Shown in pieces: positions 16,095-24,215 of a stretch of DNA of 43,421 nt. The notes under the pieces are model-generated. The model worked only from the letters and a program-made list of their open reading frames with translations, searched no databases and was not told where the DNA came from. This DNA comes from Longilinea sp. (lineage in GTDB: Bacteria > Chloroflexota > Anaerolineae > Anaerolineales > Anaerolineaceae). The stretch spans positions 1 to 43,421 of the forward strand of contig JAGOFZ010000003.1 of NCBI GenBank assembly GCA_017996955.1, written 5' to 3'. Position numbers and translations under genes: made by a program. Every line of letters starts with the position of its first letter. The first letter of the stretch is position 1.

Positions 16095-17193
16095 AACATC
16101 CAACCAATCAACCTATGCCATCATCATGGCTGGGGGCGGTGGCACCCGGCTCTGGCCGCTTTCCCGCCAATCACATCCCAAGCAAACGCTTCAACTCATC
16201 AGTGATCGCTCGCTTTTCCAATTAGCCTGTGATCGTTTGCAAGGCTTTCTGCCTCCCGAACAAATCCTGGTGGTCACCACAGCCGATCTGGCCGTGACTT
16301 TGCAGGCCCAGGCCCCCGATATTCCGGCAGATAATTACTTGTTGGAGCCCATGCCTCGGGGAACGGCTTCTGTGGTTGGATTGGCCGCTGCGGTCTTGCA
16401 GGCTCGCTGCCCCAGTGCCCGCATGTGTGTTCTGACCGCCGATCATTACATTGCAGACATTTCCCGCTTCCAGTCGGTAATGCAAGCCGCCCTCACGGCT
16501 GCCGATCAGGGCTGGCTGGTCACACTGGGCATTCCCCCCACATTCCCTGCCACGGGGTACGGTTACATCCAGCGTGGCCAACCGTTGGGCAATTTCAACG
16601 GCCAGCTCATCCATCGAATTCAGCGCTTCAAAGAAAAACCAGATCTTGAAACTGCCCAATCAATGTGCGCTAGCGGCGGCTATGATTGGAATTCCGGCAT
16701 GTTCTTCTGGCGGGTAGATCGCATCCTGGTCGAGTTTGCGCGCTGGATGCCTGACTTATCTGCCATCCTGGCGCAGTTGACGGTTGCCTGGGGCAGCCCG
16801 GAGTACGACCAGCGCTTGCGTGAGCTTTGGCCTACCATCCAACCCCAAACAATTGATTATGGCATTATGGAACGCGCCGAACAGACCGCAGTAGTCCCGG
16901 CGCAGGGCATCGGCTGGAATGATGTTGGCAGTTGGGAATCTTTGTTTGAAGCCCTGCCCGGAGATGCGCACGGCAATATTATCTTGAGTACAGCCAGTCA
17001 TCTTGAACTTGAAGATCAGAACTCATTAATTTACGCCAATACCCCCGATCGTTTGGTGGTTACGATTGGACTTGAAAACATGATCGTCGTAGATACGCCG
17101 CAGGCTTTACTGGTTTGCCCGCGACACGACGCCCAGAAAGTTCGGCAGGTCATTACCCTGCTGAAGCAAAACGGAATGGAACGTTATCTTTAG
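16087..17193 (+). CDS. manC: Mannose-1-phosphate guanylyltransferase (GDP-mannose pyrophosphorylase)
   Basis: 368 residues from a GTG at 16087. The nucleotidyltransferase signature 'MAGGGGTRLWPLSRQSHPKQ' is at about residues 15-34; 'VLTADHYI' holds the metal-binding Asp, and 'FKEKPD' and 'WNSGMFFWR' are the sugar-phosphate region. The single-domain length shows that there is no fused phosphomannose isomerase. It makes GDP-mannose from mannose-1-phosphate and GTP, the donor for cytoplasmic mannosyltransferases and for polyprenyl-phosphate-mannose used by GT-C enzymes such as those encoded elsewhere in the window. Another in-frame GTG at 16066 would add seven residues; I prefer 16087 because GGGAAG sits 6 nt upstream and the short overlap with dprA is typical. 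Its place between dprA and topA is unusual. Confidence 0.93.
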   Translation: MPETSNQSTYAIIMAGGGGTRLWPLSRQSHPKQTLQLISDRSLFQLACDRLQGFLPPEQILVVTTADLAVTLQAQAPDIPADNYLLEPMPRGTASVVGLAAAVLQARCPSARMCVLTADHYIADISRFQSVMQAALTAADQGWLVTLGIPPTFPATGYGYIQRGQPLGNFNGQLIHRIQRFKEKPDLETAQSMCASGGYDWNSGMFFWRVDRILVEFARWMPDLSAILAQLTVAWGSPEYDQRLRELWPTIQPQTIDYGIMERAEQTAVVPAQGIGWNDVGSWESLFEALPGDAHGNIILSTASHLELEDQNSLIYANTPDRLVVTIGLENMIVVDTPQALLVCPRHDAQKVRQVITLLKQNGMERYL

Positions 17194-17196
17194 GTT

Positions 17197-17202
17197 GAGG
17201 AG
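17197..17202 (+). promoter_or_regulatory. Ribosome-binding site that sets the topA start
   Basis: GAGGAG sits 7 nt before the ATG at 17210. An upstream start at 17195 would overlap this site, so translation should begin at 17210 and the protein then opens directly with the Cys-containing zinc ribbon. Confidence 0.65.
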
Positions 17203-17209
17203 CAATTTT

Positions 17210-19516
17210 ATGGAAGCCTATTGTGTCAAATGCAAGACCAAACGCGAGATTGTAGATCCCACCCCGGCGTTTAACCGCGTGGGTTCGCCGGTAACCCGCG
17301 GCACTTGCCCGGAATGCGGCACCAAACTATTTCGCACCGGCCGCACACCGGAGCACGAAGGCCTTGCGCCTGCAGAGCACCAGGTTCAGCCTCGCAGCGG
17401 CAAGCTGGTGATTGTCGAATCCCCGGCCAAAGCTCGTACGGTGGGTCGCTTCCTCGGAAAGGGTTACACTGTCCGCGCCTCGGTTGGCCATGTGCGCGAT
17501 CTGCTGCGCTCTGAGCTTTCGGTGGATGTTGAGCAGGGCTTTCGCCCCAAATATCGAGTGCCTAATGAAAAACGCCAGGTTGTCCGTGAACTGAAAGAAT
17601 TAGCCCACCACGCGGCCGAAATCTATCTGGCTACCGACCCTGACCGCGAAGGTGAAGCCATTGCCTGGCACTTGCTTGAAGCCGCCGCCATTGACCCGCA
17701 AATCACTCGCCGGGTGGTCTTTCATGAGATTACTGAAGGCGCTATCTCAGAAGCCTTTTCTCATCCCCGTGAAATTGACATGGACCTTGTCAATGCACAG
17801 CAAGCTCGCCGTATCTTGGACCGCCTGGTTGGCTACAGCATCAGCCCGCTCCTCTGGGAAAAAGTTCGCAGCCGCCTTTCTGCCGGGCGCGTTCAATCAG
17901 TTGCTTTGCGCCTGATTGTTGAGCGCGAGCGTGAAATTGAAGCCTTCATCCCCCAGGAATATTGGACGATTGAGGCTGAGTTCAAACCCGAAGGTGGCAA
18001 AAGCACCTATACCGCTCGCCTGGCAAAAGTTGATGAGCAAGATCCGGTACTGAACAGCGAATCCGTTGTCCAGCCGCTGGTCAAGGACATGGAGGCTGCC
18101 GCTTACCAGATTGACCGCATTAAGAAGAGCGAGCGCCGCCGTAAGCCATCAGCGCCCTTTATCACCAGCACCATGCAGCAAGAAGCCTCTCGCAAACTGG
18201 GCTACACCGCCCGCCGCACCATGTCCATCGCTCAGCAGCTTTATGAAGGTCTGGATGTTGGCGAGGGCGGCAGCACCGGCTTGATTACCTACATGCGTAC
18301 TGACTCGACTAATGTTGCTGAAGTCGCTATAAACGAAGTCCGGCAGTTTATCCAATCCAACTACGGCGCCGATTTTCTGCCCGCCACGCCCCCACAGTAC
18401 AAGACCCGCGCGGCTTCTGCCCAGGAAGCGCATGAGGCAGTTCGCCCCACCTCGGTGCTGCGCAGCCCGGATAAAATTAAAGCCTATCTCTCGCCTGAAC
18501 AATTCAAACTCTATCAACTGGTTTGGCAGCGCTTTGTCGCTTCTCAAATGGAAGCCGCTGTTTACGATACCGTCTCCATAGAAATCGGGGCCCTGACTCC
18601 GGCGCATCGCTACCTCCTGCGCGCTTCTGGTCAAACCCTCCGTTTCCCTGGCTATCTAGTGGTCTATGAAGAGGCCAAAGAAGAAGATCAGAAACCCGAA
18701 GAGGAAGAAGCCAACGTTCGCATCCCACCGGGTCTAGAAGAAGGCCAGAAACAAAAACTGGTTCGCATCATCCCTGAACAGCATTTCACCCAGCCGCCAC
18801 CTCGTTATTCAGAAGCCACACTGGTTCAGGTGCTGGAAGAGTTTGGCATTGGTCGGCCTTCAACCTATGCGCCCATCCTTTCCACCATTCAAGAGCGCGG
18901 CTACGTGATTCGGGAAGCTAAGCGTCTTTTCCCGACCGAAACCGGCTGCCTGGTCAGTGATCTGATGGTTGAGCATTTCCCCAATATTGTGGATATGCAC
19001 TTTACCGCCCATATGGAGTCCGATCTGGATGATGTTGCAGCCGGCAACCGTGAATGGGCCGATGTGATTGGCGAGTTCTACCGCGATTTTGAACCCACCC
19101 TGGAGCGTGCCCGCTCCGAAATCCCGATCACCAAAGCCGAACTGGAAAAAATTGGCCGCGCCTGTCCTGAATGCGGCAAAGATCTGGTCATCCGCTGGGG
19201 GCGCTATGGCAAATTCATTAGCTGCAGCGGTTTCCCTGCTTGCCGCCATACCGAAGCCTTCCTGGTCAAAATCAACGTCACTTGCCCCGAAGACGGCGGC
19301 GATATTGTCGAGCGCAAGACGCGCAAAGGCCGCATGTTCTATGGCTGTGCCAATTACCCCAACTGCACCTTCACCTCCTGGAAGCGTCCCATCCCGGTTC
19401 CATGCCCCAAGTGCGGCGGCACCCTTGTTATTGCCAATAAACGCGAGATGCAGTGCATCAAATGTCAGGAAACCTTCCTGGTAGAAGAGGTTCCCGCCGC
19501 AGCAGAATCGGCATAA
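17210..19516 (+). CDS. topA: DNA topoisomerase I with N-terminal DUF5679-like zinc ribbon
   Basis: 768 residues. Residues 1-45 form a small zinc ribbon with C5, C8, C33 and C36 ('YCVKCKTKRE' ... 'GTCPECGTKLFRTG'), which I recognise as DUF5679-like. The TOPRIM domain begins at residue 65 ('KLVIVESPAKA', catalytic E70; 'ATDPDREGEAIAWHL'). The type IA core follows with 'SAGRVQSVALRLIV' and active-site Y361 in 'GLITYMRTDST'. The C-terminus has three zinc-finger-like units from C652; the second starts CPED, with Asp where a Cys is expected, and the last has the CxxC...CxxC pattern. The enzyme relaxes negative supercoils behind transcription. The extra N-terminal ribbon is absent from E. coli TopA; its role is unknown. 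It closes the ffh string. Confidence 0.96.
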   Translation: MEAYCVKCKTKREIVDPTPAFNRVGSPVTRGTCPECGTKLFRTGRTPEHEGLAPAEHQVQPRSGKLVIVESPAKARTVGRFLGKGYTVRASVGHVRDLLRSELSVDVEQGFRPKYRVPNEKRQVVRELKELAHHAAEIYLATDPDREGEAIAWHLLEAAAIDPQITRRVVFHEITEGAISEAFSHPREIDMDLVNAQQARRILDRLVGYSISPLLWEKVRSRLSAGRVQSVALRLIVEREREIEAFIPQEYWTIEAEFKPEGGKSTYTARLAKVDEQDPVLNSESVVQPLVKDMEAAAYQIDRIKKSERRRKPSAPFITSTMQQEASRKLGYTARRTMSIAQQLYEGLDVGEGGSTGLITYMRTDSTNVAEVAINEVRQFIQSNYGADFLPATPPQYKTRAASAQEAHEAVRPTSVLRSPDKIKAYLSPEQFKLYQLVWQRFVASQMEAAVYDTVSIEIGALTPAHRYLLRASGQTLRFPGYLVVYEEAKEEDQKPEEEEANVRIPPGLEEGQKQKLVRIIPEQHFTQPPPRYSEATLVQVLEEFGIGRPSTYAPILSTIQERGYVIREAKRLFPTETGCLVSDLMVEHFPNIVDMHFTAHMESDLDDVAAGNREWADVIGEFYRDFEPTLERARSEIPITKAELEKIGRACPECGKDLVIRWGRYGKFISCSGFPACRHTEAFLVKINVTCPEDGGDIVERKTRKGRMFYGCANYPNCTFTSWKRPIPVPCPKCGGTLVIANKREMQCIKCQETFLVEEVPAAAESA

Positions 19517-19564
19517 ACCTTGCAACACCATCAAACACCCGGCAAATTTCGTTGACCATTCGTG

Positions 19565-19593
19565 TTGCACCTTTTTGTTTTTTGTTCTACAAT
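19565..19593 (+). promoter_or_regulatory. Sigma70-type promoter for the orphan membrane gene
   Basis: TTGCAC (19565-19570), a 17-nt spacer and TACAAT (19588-19593) in the 147-bp gap after topA. A start near 19600 gives a leader of about 64 nt before the ATG at 19664. A further TTGACC at 19552 lacks a partner at the right distance. No clear terminator for topA is visible in the gap. Confidence 0.6.
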
Positions 19594-19663
19594 AGATGCA
19601 TCAAACATGGTGGAATACACTTTGCTCATCCGTTGATCCGACTTTCCCGTAGGAGCAGATAAG

Positions 19664-20701
19664 ATGGAAAAAATCAAATCACTTCTCAACAACCCACTGT
19701 ACGCCGGCATTGTCGGCCTGATCATTGGGTTGATCATTGGCTTGCCTCTCCTGGGGTGGGGGCTTTGGCCTGTGAAGTATTACGATGCCGCCCCCGTCAA
19801 CCTGCGCTCAGACCTGCAAACCGATTACCTCTGCATGGTGATTGATGCTTACTCGCAGGACACCACCCAGGTTGCCATTGCCCAGAAGCGTTATGCTGAA
19901 TTAGGCGAGGTTGGCCCCACGTTGCTCTCTACCCTGACTGCTGCAACCTGTGGCGTCGGCGTCAGTGATGCCGATATCGCCACTTTCCGCACCATCGTCG
20001 GCGCGGCGGCTCCTGTCGAGACCACCGTTCCTGTGACCGGTGAAACGGCAGCCCCTATCGTCACTCCCGAGCCTACTAAAAAGCCTACCAGCTTTGGCTG
20101 GGTGATTGCCCTCTGTCTGGGAACCCTGGTAGTGTTGGGCATTCTGGCCTACTTGCTGATCCTCAAACCTCGCAAGCGCTCAACCTCTGGCCCCAGCGTT
20201 GTAGAGCAGGCTCAAGAAGCCGCCCGCAGTGCTGTTCAGACCGATTTTGTTGCCCAGGGTCATGAGCCGCCAGTTGCCCAGTTTATGACCACCTACATGA
20301 TTGGCGATGATCTGTATGACGACTCCTTCAGCATCGACTCGCCCACTGGTGAATTCCTGGGTGAGTGCGGTGTTGGCATCTCCGAGAGCATTGGTGTTGG
20401 CGATCCCAAGAAGGTCACCGCTTTTGAAGTCTGGCTGTTTGACAAAAACGACATCTCCACAGTGACCAAAGTCTTGATGAGCGCCCATGCCTTTGACGAT
20501 GAAAACACGCGCTCCATGCTGGCTGCCAAAGGCGAACCTATTCTGGTTGAGCCTGGTCGCCGGGTTCAGCTCGAAACCAAGACCCTCATCCTTGAGGCCC
20601 GTGTCGTTGATACGAATTATGGTCAGAGCGCCCTGCCCGCCGAAAGCTTCTTTGATCGCCTCACGCTGGAACTGGCGATCTGGCCCAAGCCCCACGCCTA
20701 A
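19664..20701 (+). CDS. Two-helix membrane protein of unknown function
   Basis: 345 residues; I do not recognise the family. Helix 1 spans about 12-36 and is glycine/isoleucine-rich; a region of about 105 residues follows, ending in a Thr/Pro/Val-rich linker (about 117-142); helix 2 is about 144-166, followed by 'KPRKRS', which places the C-terminus in the cytoplasm. The outer region has two cysteines (57 and 96) that could form a disulfide. The C-terminal 170 residues are soluble, acidic and probably beta-rich, with repeated 'DD' turns, and have no visible catalytic motif. An AGGAG ribosome-binding site precedes the ATG. It has its own promoter and a hairpin terminator, so it is a single-gene unit. 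It could be a sensor or an envelope scaffold; this is open. Confidence 0.8.
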   Translation: MEKIKSLLNNPLYAGIVGLIIGLIIGLPLLGWGLWPVKYYDAAPVNLRSDLQTDYLCMVIDAYSQDTTQVAIAQKRYAELGEVGPTLLSTLTAATCGVGVSDADIATFRTIVGAAAPVETTVPVTGETAAPIVTPEPTKKPTSFGWVIALCLGTLVVLGILAYLLILKPRKRSTSGPSVVEQAQEAARSAVQTDFVAQGHEPPVAQFMTTYMIGDDLYDDSFSIDSPTGEFLGECGVGISESIGVGDPKKVTAFEVWLFDKNDISTVTKVLMSAHAFDDENTRSMLAAKGEPILVEPGRRVQLETKTLILEARVVDTNYGQSALPAESFFDRLTLELAIWPKPHA

Positions 20702-20731
20702 TCTGCACAATTCCTGACGGTGAAAAAATTT

Positions 20732-20753
20732 CGGGCGGCCTGCTGGCCGCCCG
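20732..20753. terminator. Bidirectional hairpin terminator
   Basis: A perfect 9-bp GC stem (CGGGCGGCC / GGCCGCCCG) with a TGCT loop lies in the 59-bp gap between two convergent genes. On the minus strand it is followed by AAATTTTTT, a standard intrinsic terminator for the five-gene greA operon. On the plus strand the tail is weaker (ATTTGATTTA) but may serve the 345-residue membrane protein gene. Confidence 0.8.
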
Positions 20754-20760
20754 ATTTGAT

Positions 20761-21228
20761 TTACTCAATCTTCAAAACTTTGAATTTGATTGCCCCGCTG
20801 GGCGTATCCACCGACACGGTATCGCCCAGCCGCTGCCCCAGCAAGGCGCGCCCAATCGGCGATTCGTGCGATATCCGTCCTTTGGCCGGGTTGGCTTCTG
20901 TCGGCCCCACCAGTTGATACGTTTCGGGCGTAAAATCATCCTCTTGAATGGTGATCCGCGCCCCAATTGTAATCACACCATCAGTTTTGCGGCTTTCATC
21001 AATAATCGCCGCGTTTTGCAGAATCTGCTCCAATTCAATAATGCGACCTTCAAGAAACCCCTGCTCTTCTTTGGCAGCAATATAATCTGCGTTTTCCGAA
21101 AGATCGCCCTGCTGAATAGCAAAACGCAGTCGTTCCGACAAAGCCTGGCGGGCAGGCCCCTTGAGTTGCTCAAGTTCCTGTTTTAATTTTTCCAGACCAT
21201 CTGCAGTCAAATAATGTACTTCAGCCAT
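20761..21228 (-). CDS. greA: Transcription elongation factor GreA
   Basis: 155 residues from the ATG at 21228, the normal GreA length. The N-terminal coiled coil opens 'MAEVHYLTADGLEKLKQELE' and carries the acidic tip 'GDLSENADYIAAKEEQ' that enters the RNA polymerase secondary channel; the C-terminal FKBP-like domain ends 'DTVSVDTPSGAIKFKVLKIE'. GreA makes polymerase cleave the backtracked transcript. An upstream in-frame ATG would add 13 residues but lacks support; an AAGG site lies 5 nt before the chosen start. A TATGAT at 21267-21272 on this strand may give greA its own promoter, but no -35 is visible. It is the last gene of the ubiA-mvk-ipk-dgt string, followed by a strong terminator. Confidence 0.97.
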   Translation of the reverse strand: MAEVHYLTADGLEKLKQELEQLKGPARQALSERLRFAIQQGDLSENADYIAAKEEQGFLEGRIIELEQILQNAAIIDESRKTDGVITIGARITIQEDDFTPETYQLVGPTEANPAKGRISHESPIGRALLGQRLGDTVSVDTPSGAIKFKVLKIE

Positions 21229-21286
21229 GAACCTTATCCTGTAAGAGTGATTTTCAGTAAGTCCCAATCATACCACATCCCCACGC

Positions 21287-22438
21287 TCAAGGCAGCATGG
21301 ATGGGTCAAAAAGCTTGTGATATTCTTCTACCGCATAGCGGTCCGTCATCCCCGCAATATAGTCGCAAATCGTACGCTCCAAACCGCGTGCCTCAATCAG
21401 GTCTTGCACGTGTTTGGGCATTGTGGATGGCTCATCGCGATAGGCGTTGAACAGCTCTGACAAGACACGTTCCGCCTTGACCGCCATGCGCACCACGCGA
21501 TAGTGCCGGTAAAGATTGTTATACAAAAAATCTTTCAATTGGCGGTTTCGCCGGTGCATATCTTCATCATGCCCTACCAGGTTAAAGGGCATCTGCTGCA
21601 AGTCTTCCATGGAACGAATGGAATGTTCTCTCAGCCGTTTATCGGTTGTTGAAACAATATTGGAAACCCCCAGTCCAATAATATTGCGGATGATCGCATG
21701 CCGATCCTGGGCCGAAAGCGCTCCGCCGCGCCAGCCAATCTCTTTGCTCACAATTTCCCACCATTCAATCCCCTCAAGCATCTCGGGCGTCAGCATCTTG
21801 GAGCGCAGGCCATCATCCAGGTCGTGTGCCGTATAAGCCAGCTCGTCTGATACATTGGCAATTTGGGCTTCCAGATTGCCTCGCAGATTAGGGTTAAACG
21901 CCCGCGCGTCCGATTTGTCATATTCGGTTTCGTGTTTAACAATCCCTTCCAATACCTCCCAGCTCAAATTGAGCCCCGGAAAATCAGGATACCGGTTTTC
22001 CAGCTCGGTCACAATTCGCAGCGAGTGCTTATTATGCTCAAATCCGCCGTGGTCGCGCATTAACCGCGCCAGGGTGGATTCGCCAGAATGTCCAAAGGGC
22101 GGGTGCCCCAGGTCGTGGGCCAGGCAAATTGTCTCGGTCAAATCCTCGTTGCCGCCCAGCGCCCGCGCCAGGGTGCGCCCAATTTGCGCCACTTCCAACG
22201 TATGGGTCAACCGTGTGCGGTAATAATCCCCTTCGTAATTGATGAAGACTTGCGTTTTGTACTCTAAACGCCTGAACGCCGTGGTGTGCAGAACCCGGTC
22301 TCGATCACGCTGAAAACATGTCCGAAATTCCGGTTCGTGATCAGGATATAACCGTCCGCGGGTTTTACTGCTGTGCGCGCCGTAGGGCGCCAGCGTTTGA
22401 TCTTCCAACTGCTCAAGTTGCTCACGGCTGAAAATCAT
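21287..22438 (-). CDS. dgt: dGTPase-like deoxynucleoside triphosphate triphosphohydrolase (HD domain)
   Basis: 383 residues. The HD metal site is visible as 'TRLTHTLEVAQIGRTLA' and 'CLAHDLGHPPFGHSGE', followed by 'GFEHNKHSLRIV', the arrangement of the dGTPase/SAMHD1-like family. The start 'DRDRVLHTTAFRRLEYKTQVF' is also typical. It hydrolyses dNTPs to deoxynucleosides and triphosphate; the shorter bacterial members, like this one, often act on several dNTPs. It overlaps the upstream IPK gene by 17 nt and is separated from greA by 58 nt. The link to isoprenoid genes is probably only co-transcription. Confidence 0.93.
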   Translation of the reverse strand: MIFSREQLEQLEDQTLAPYGAHSSKTRGRLYPDHEPEFRTCFQRDRDRVLHTTAFRRLEYKTQVFINYEGDYYRTRLTHTLEVAQIGRTLARALGGNEDLTETICLAHDLGHPPFGHSGESTLARLMRDHGGFEHNKHSLRIVTELENRYPDFPGLNLSWEVLEGIVKHETEYDKSDARAFNPNLRGNLEAQIANVSDELAYTAHDLDDGLRSKMLTPEMLEGIEWWEIVSKEIGWRGGALSAQDRHAIIRNIIGLGVSNIVSTTDKRLREHSIRSMEDLQQMPFNLVGHDEDMHRRNRQLKDFLYNNLYRHYRVVRMAVKAERVLSELFNAYRDEPSTMPKHVQDLIEARGLERTICDYIAGMTDRYAVEEYHKLFDPSMLP

Positions 22439-23249
22439 CTGGACCTCCTGAAGGATTGAATATCAGCGTACCGGGCAAGTTGCCGGCCAGGGCTTGTTCA
22501 ATCAGGCCCCTTTGCAGGCCTGAAAAAATACAGATTTTGACGTAAGGTTCCTCGGTCACCAGTTGAATCATTCGCTCAACCTTGGACGCCATCCCCCCCG
22601 TAACATCCGCGCTAGCCGAGCCTTGCAGCGCGGCGGTCAGCGCCGGGTGAGTTTGCGGGGTGATCAAATCCATAATTCGGGTGCAGTCTGGGTAATCTGC
22701 CCATACACCGGGCTCAACCCCGGCAATTAAAATCCGATCCGGGTGGAGCTTTTGGGCCAGATAATAAAATTGATCTTCAGTGGATAAAATTGTTCCACCC
22801 ATCGCTTGGTCAAAAATCACATCCCCCGCCACCACCGGGATCAGTCCGGCATCTAAAGCCGCTTGTAGCGGCCCAATATCCCACGAAACAATTTCCCGCT
22901 GGTTGGCGGTAATACCCGCCGAACCCGGGAAGGTGATGACCGGCAGTTGGGCCTTTGTGAGCGCCTCAACCACTTTTTGGTTCAATGTCCGGGCAGCCAG
23001 CCAGACTTCAGCAAAGCCCTGCCACGCCTCACCAGTCCGAACACCGTCCATCGTCTTGTGATTTTTGGCAGCATGATGTCCAAATGACCCCGACCCGTGG
23101 CCAATGATGATTTGTATATCTGGATTTTGGCGGCAAACCACAGCAATTTCGCGCGCCAGGCGGGGGAGCGTTCCGCGCCGCAGGGTGTTGGGGTGCGCTT
23201 TATCGGTAATCAATGAGCCACCCAGCTTAAGGAATACGAGTTCTTTCAT
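22422..23249 (-). CDS. Isopentenyl phosphate kinase
   Basis: 275 residues of the amino acid kinase fold. 'KLGGSLITDK' (about 8-17) binds phosphate; 'HGSGSFGHHAAK' (51-62) contains H58, equivalent in position to the catalytic His of archaeal IPK; 'VVAGDVIFDQAMGGTILSTED' and 'ADVTGGMASKVE' form the nucleotide region. The family's glutamate 5-kinase and aspartokinase relatives lack this GSFGH motif. IPK phosphorylates isopentenyl phosphate to IPP, the last step of the alternative mevalonate route, which has been described biochemically in the Chloroflexota member Roseiflexus. It overlaps the mevalonate kinase gene by 4 nt (ATGA), which strongly supports the pathway call. The required phosphomevalonate decarboxylase is not in this window. 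Confidence 0.9.
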   Translation of the reverse strand: MKELVFLKLGGSLITDKAHPNTLRRGTLPRLAREIAVVCRQNPDIQIIIGHGSGSFGHHAAKNHKTMDGVRTGEAWQGFAEVWLAARTLNQKVVEALTKAQLPVITFPGSAGITANQREIVSWDIGPLQAALDAGLIPVVAGDVIFDQAMGGTILSTEDQFYYLAQKLHPDRILIAGVEPGVWADYPDCTRIMDLITPQTHPALTAALQGSASADVTGGMASKVERMIQLVTEEPYVKICIFSGLQRGLIEQALAGNLPGTLIFNPSGGPDDFQP

Positions 23250-24208
23250 AGTAGATTATTTCGGTTTGGATGAATGGTTGTGGAAATCACACGCACAGCT
23301 CCGGTCTTGAGCAGCGCGTTGGTAACATGGTCAGCCGCAGCCTCTTCCACCTGGGCAATCAGATTGCCACCGCGCCCGCCGCCGGATAATTTGCCACCGA
23401 GTGCCCCGGCTTCTATCGCTGCCTCTACCAGCCTGTCCAGCTTTGGATTGGACACGCCAAGCTGCTGCAGCAATTGATGATTCTGATTAAGCAGCGCCCC
23501 CAGCGATTTTGCCGGTCCGTTCTCAATGCACAACCGTGCCTGCTGCGCCAGGCTGCCAATAGCGTCAAAAATGGCATCAAAAGCTGCCGGAGATTTTTCC
23601 CAGCCGCGGCGCACATCTGCAACAACCTCGGCCGTTGAACTGGGCTGTCCGCTGTCAGCAATCAACAGATGAACGGGTTCGGCAACATTCAACGCCTCAA
23701 AGGGCTGGCCTTTGACAAAATAGATTGGCCGGGCGTAGGTGATGACCGTATTGTCCACCCCCGAAGGTGAACCGTGCTGGCGCTTTTCTGATTCGTAGGC
23801 CAACTGGCATACTGTCATCTCGTCCAGTGGGTAGCCCAAAAATTGTGTCAAAGCCCGGATTAACGCCACCGCCACAGCCGCGCTGGATCCCAGACCCGCC
23901 GCCGGTGGAATTGTACTGGTGATTTTGATCTGCATGGCAGGTAGTCTTTTGACCTGTATGGCCCTTTGCACTAGGTGAATAATCCAGGCAATCGGCTGAT
24001 CGTCTGGTAATTCACTCAACCTTGCATCCAGTCCTACTGCCGGGGCTTCAATTTTGATCTCGCCGCTCGGGGCGTTGGGCCTGGCAGAAATTGTCGCCCG
24101 CACTGCCACGTCTGTAACTGGCGCAGCAATTGCCGGGCGTGCATACACTGCCGCATGTTCACCAATCAAAATGCATTTTCCTGGAGCGGTTGCAGTTGTG
24201 GCAGGCAT
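23246..24208 (-). CDS. Mevalonate kinase
   Basis: 320 residues from the ATG at 24208. GHMP kinase fold: 'APGKCILIGEHAAVY' at the N-terminus, the ATP-binding 'PPAAGLGSSAAVAVAL' near residues 101-116, and motif 3 'GALGGKLSGGGRGGNLIA' near the C-terminus. 'GEHAVV.G'-type openings are typical of mevalonate kinases, as is 'SPSGVDNTVI'-like spacing (here 'GSPSGVDNTVITY'). It phosphorylates mevalonate to 5-phosphomevalonate. An upstream in-frame ATG at 24256 would add 16 hydrophobic residues by running into the end of the ubiA-like gene; I reject it because the GHMP fold starts right at the later ATG. No clear ribosome-binding site is visible, so translation may depend on coupling with the gene ending 7 nt upstream. 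Confidence 0.9.
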   Translation of the reverse strand: MPATTATAPGKCILIGEHAAVYARPAIAAPVTDVAVRATISARPNAPSGEIKIEAPAVGLDARLSELPDDQPIAWIIHLVQRAIQVKRLPAMQIKITSTIPPAAGLGSSAAVAVALIRALTQFLGYPLDEMTVCQLAYESEKRQHGSPSGVDNTVITYARPIYFVKGQPFEALNVAEPVHLLIADSGQPSSTAEVVADVRRGWEKSPAAFDAIFDAIGSLAQQARLCIENGPAKSLGALLNQNHQLLQQLGVSNPKLDRLVEAAIEAGALGGKLSGGGRGGNLIAQVEEAAADHVTNALLKTGAVRVISTTIHPNRNNLL

Positions 24209-24215
24209 GATGATG

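Noticed and set aside
18860-19570. Open frame of 236 codons on the minus strand
   Set aside because: It lies antisense to the well-supported topA and has no recognisable domain.
21229-21267. Thirteen-residue extension of GreA
   Set aside because: GreA begins canonically at the ATG at 21228, which has an AAGG site; the extension overlaps the probable promoter region.
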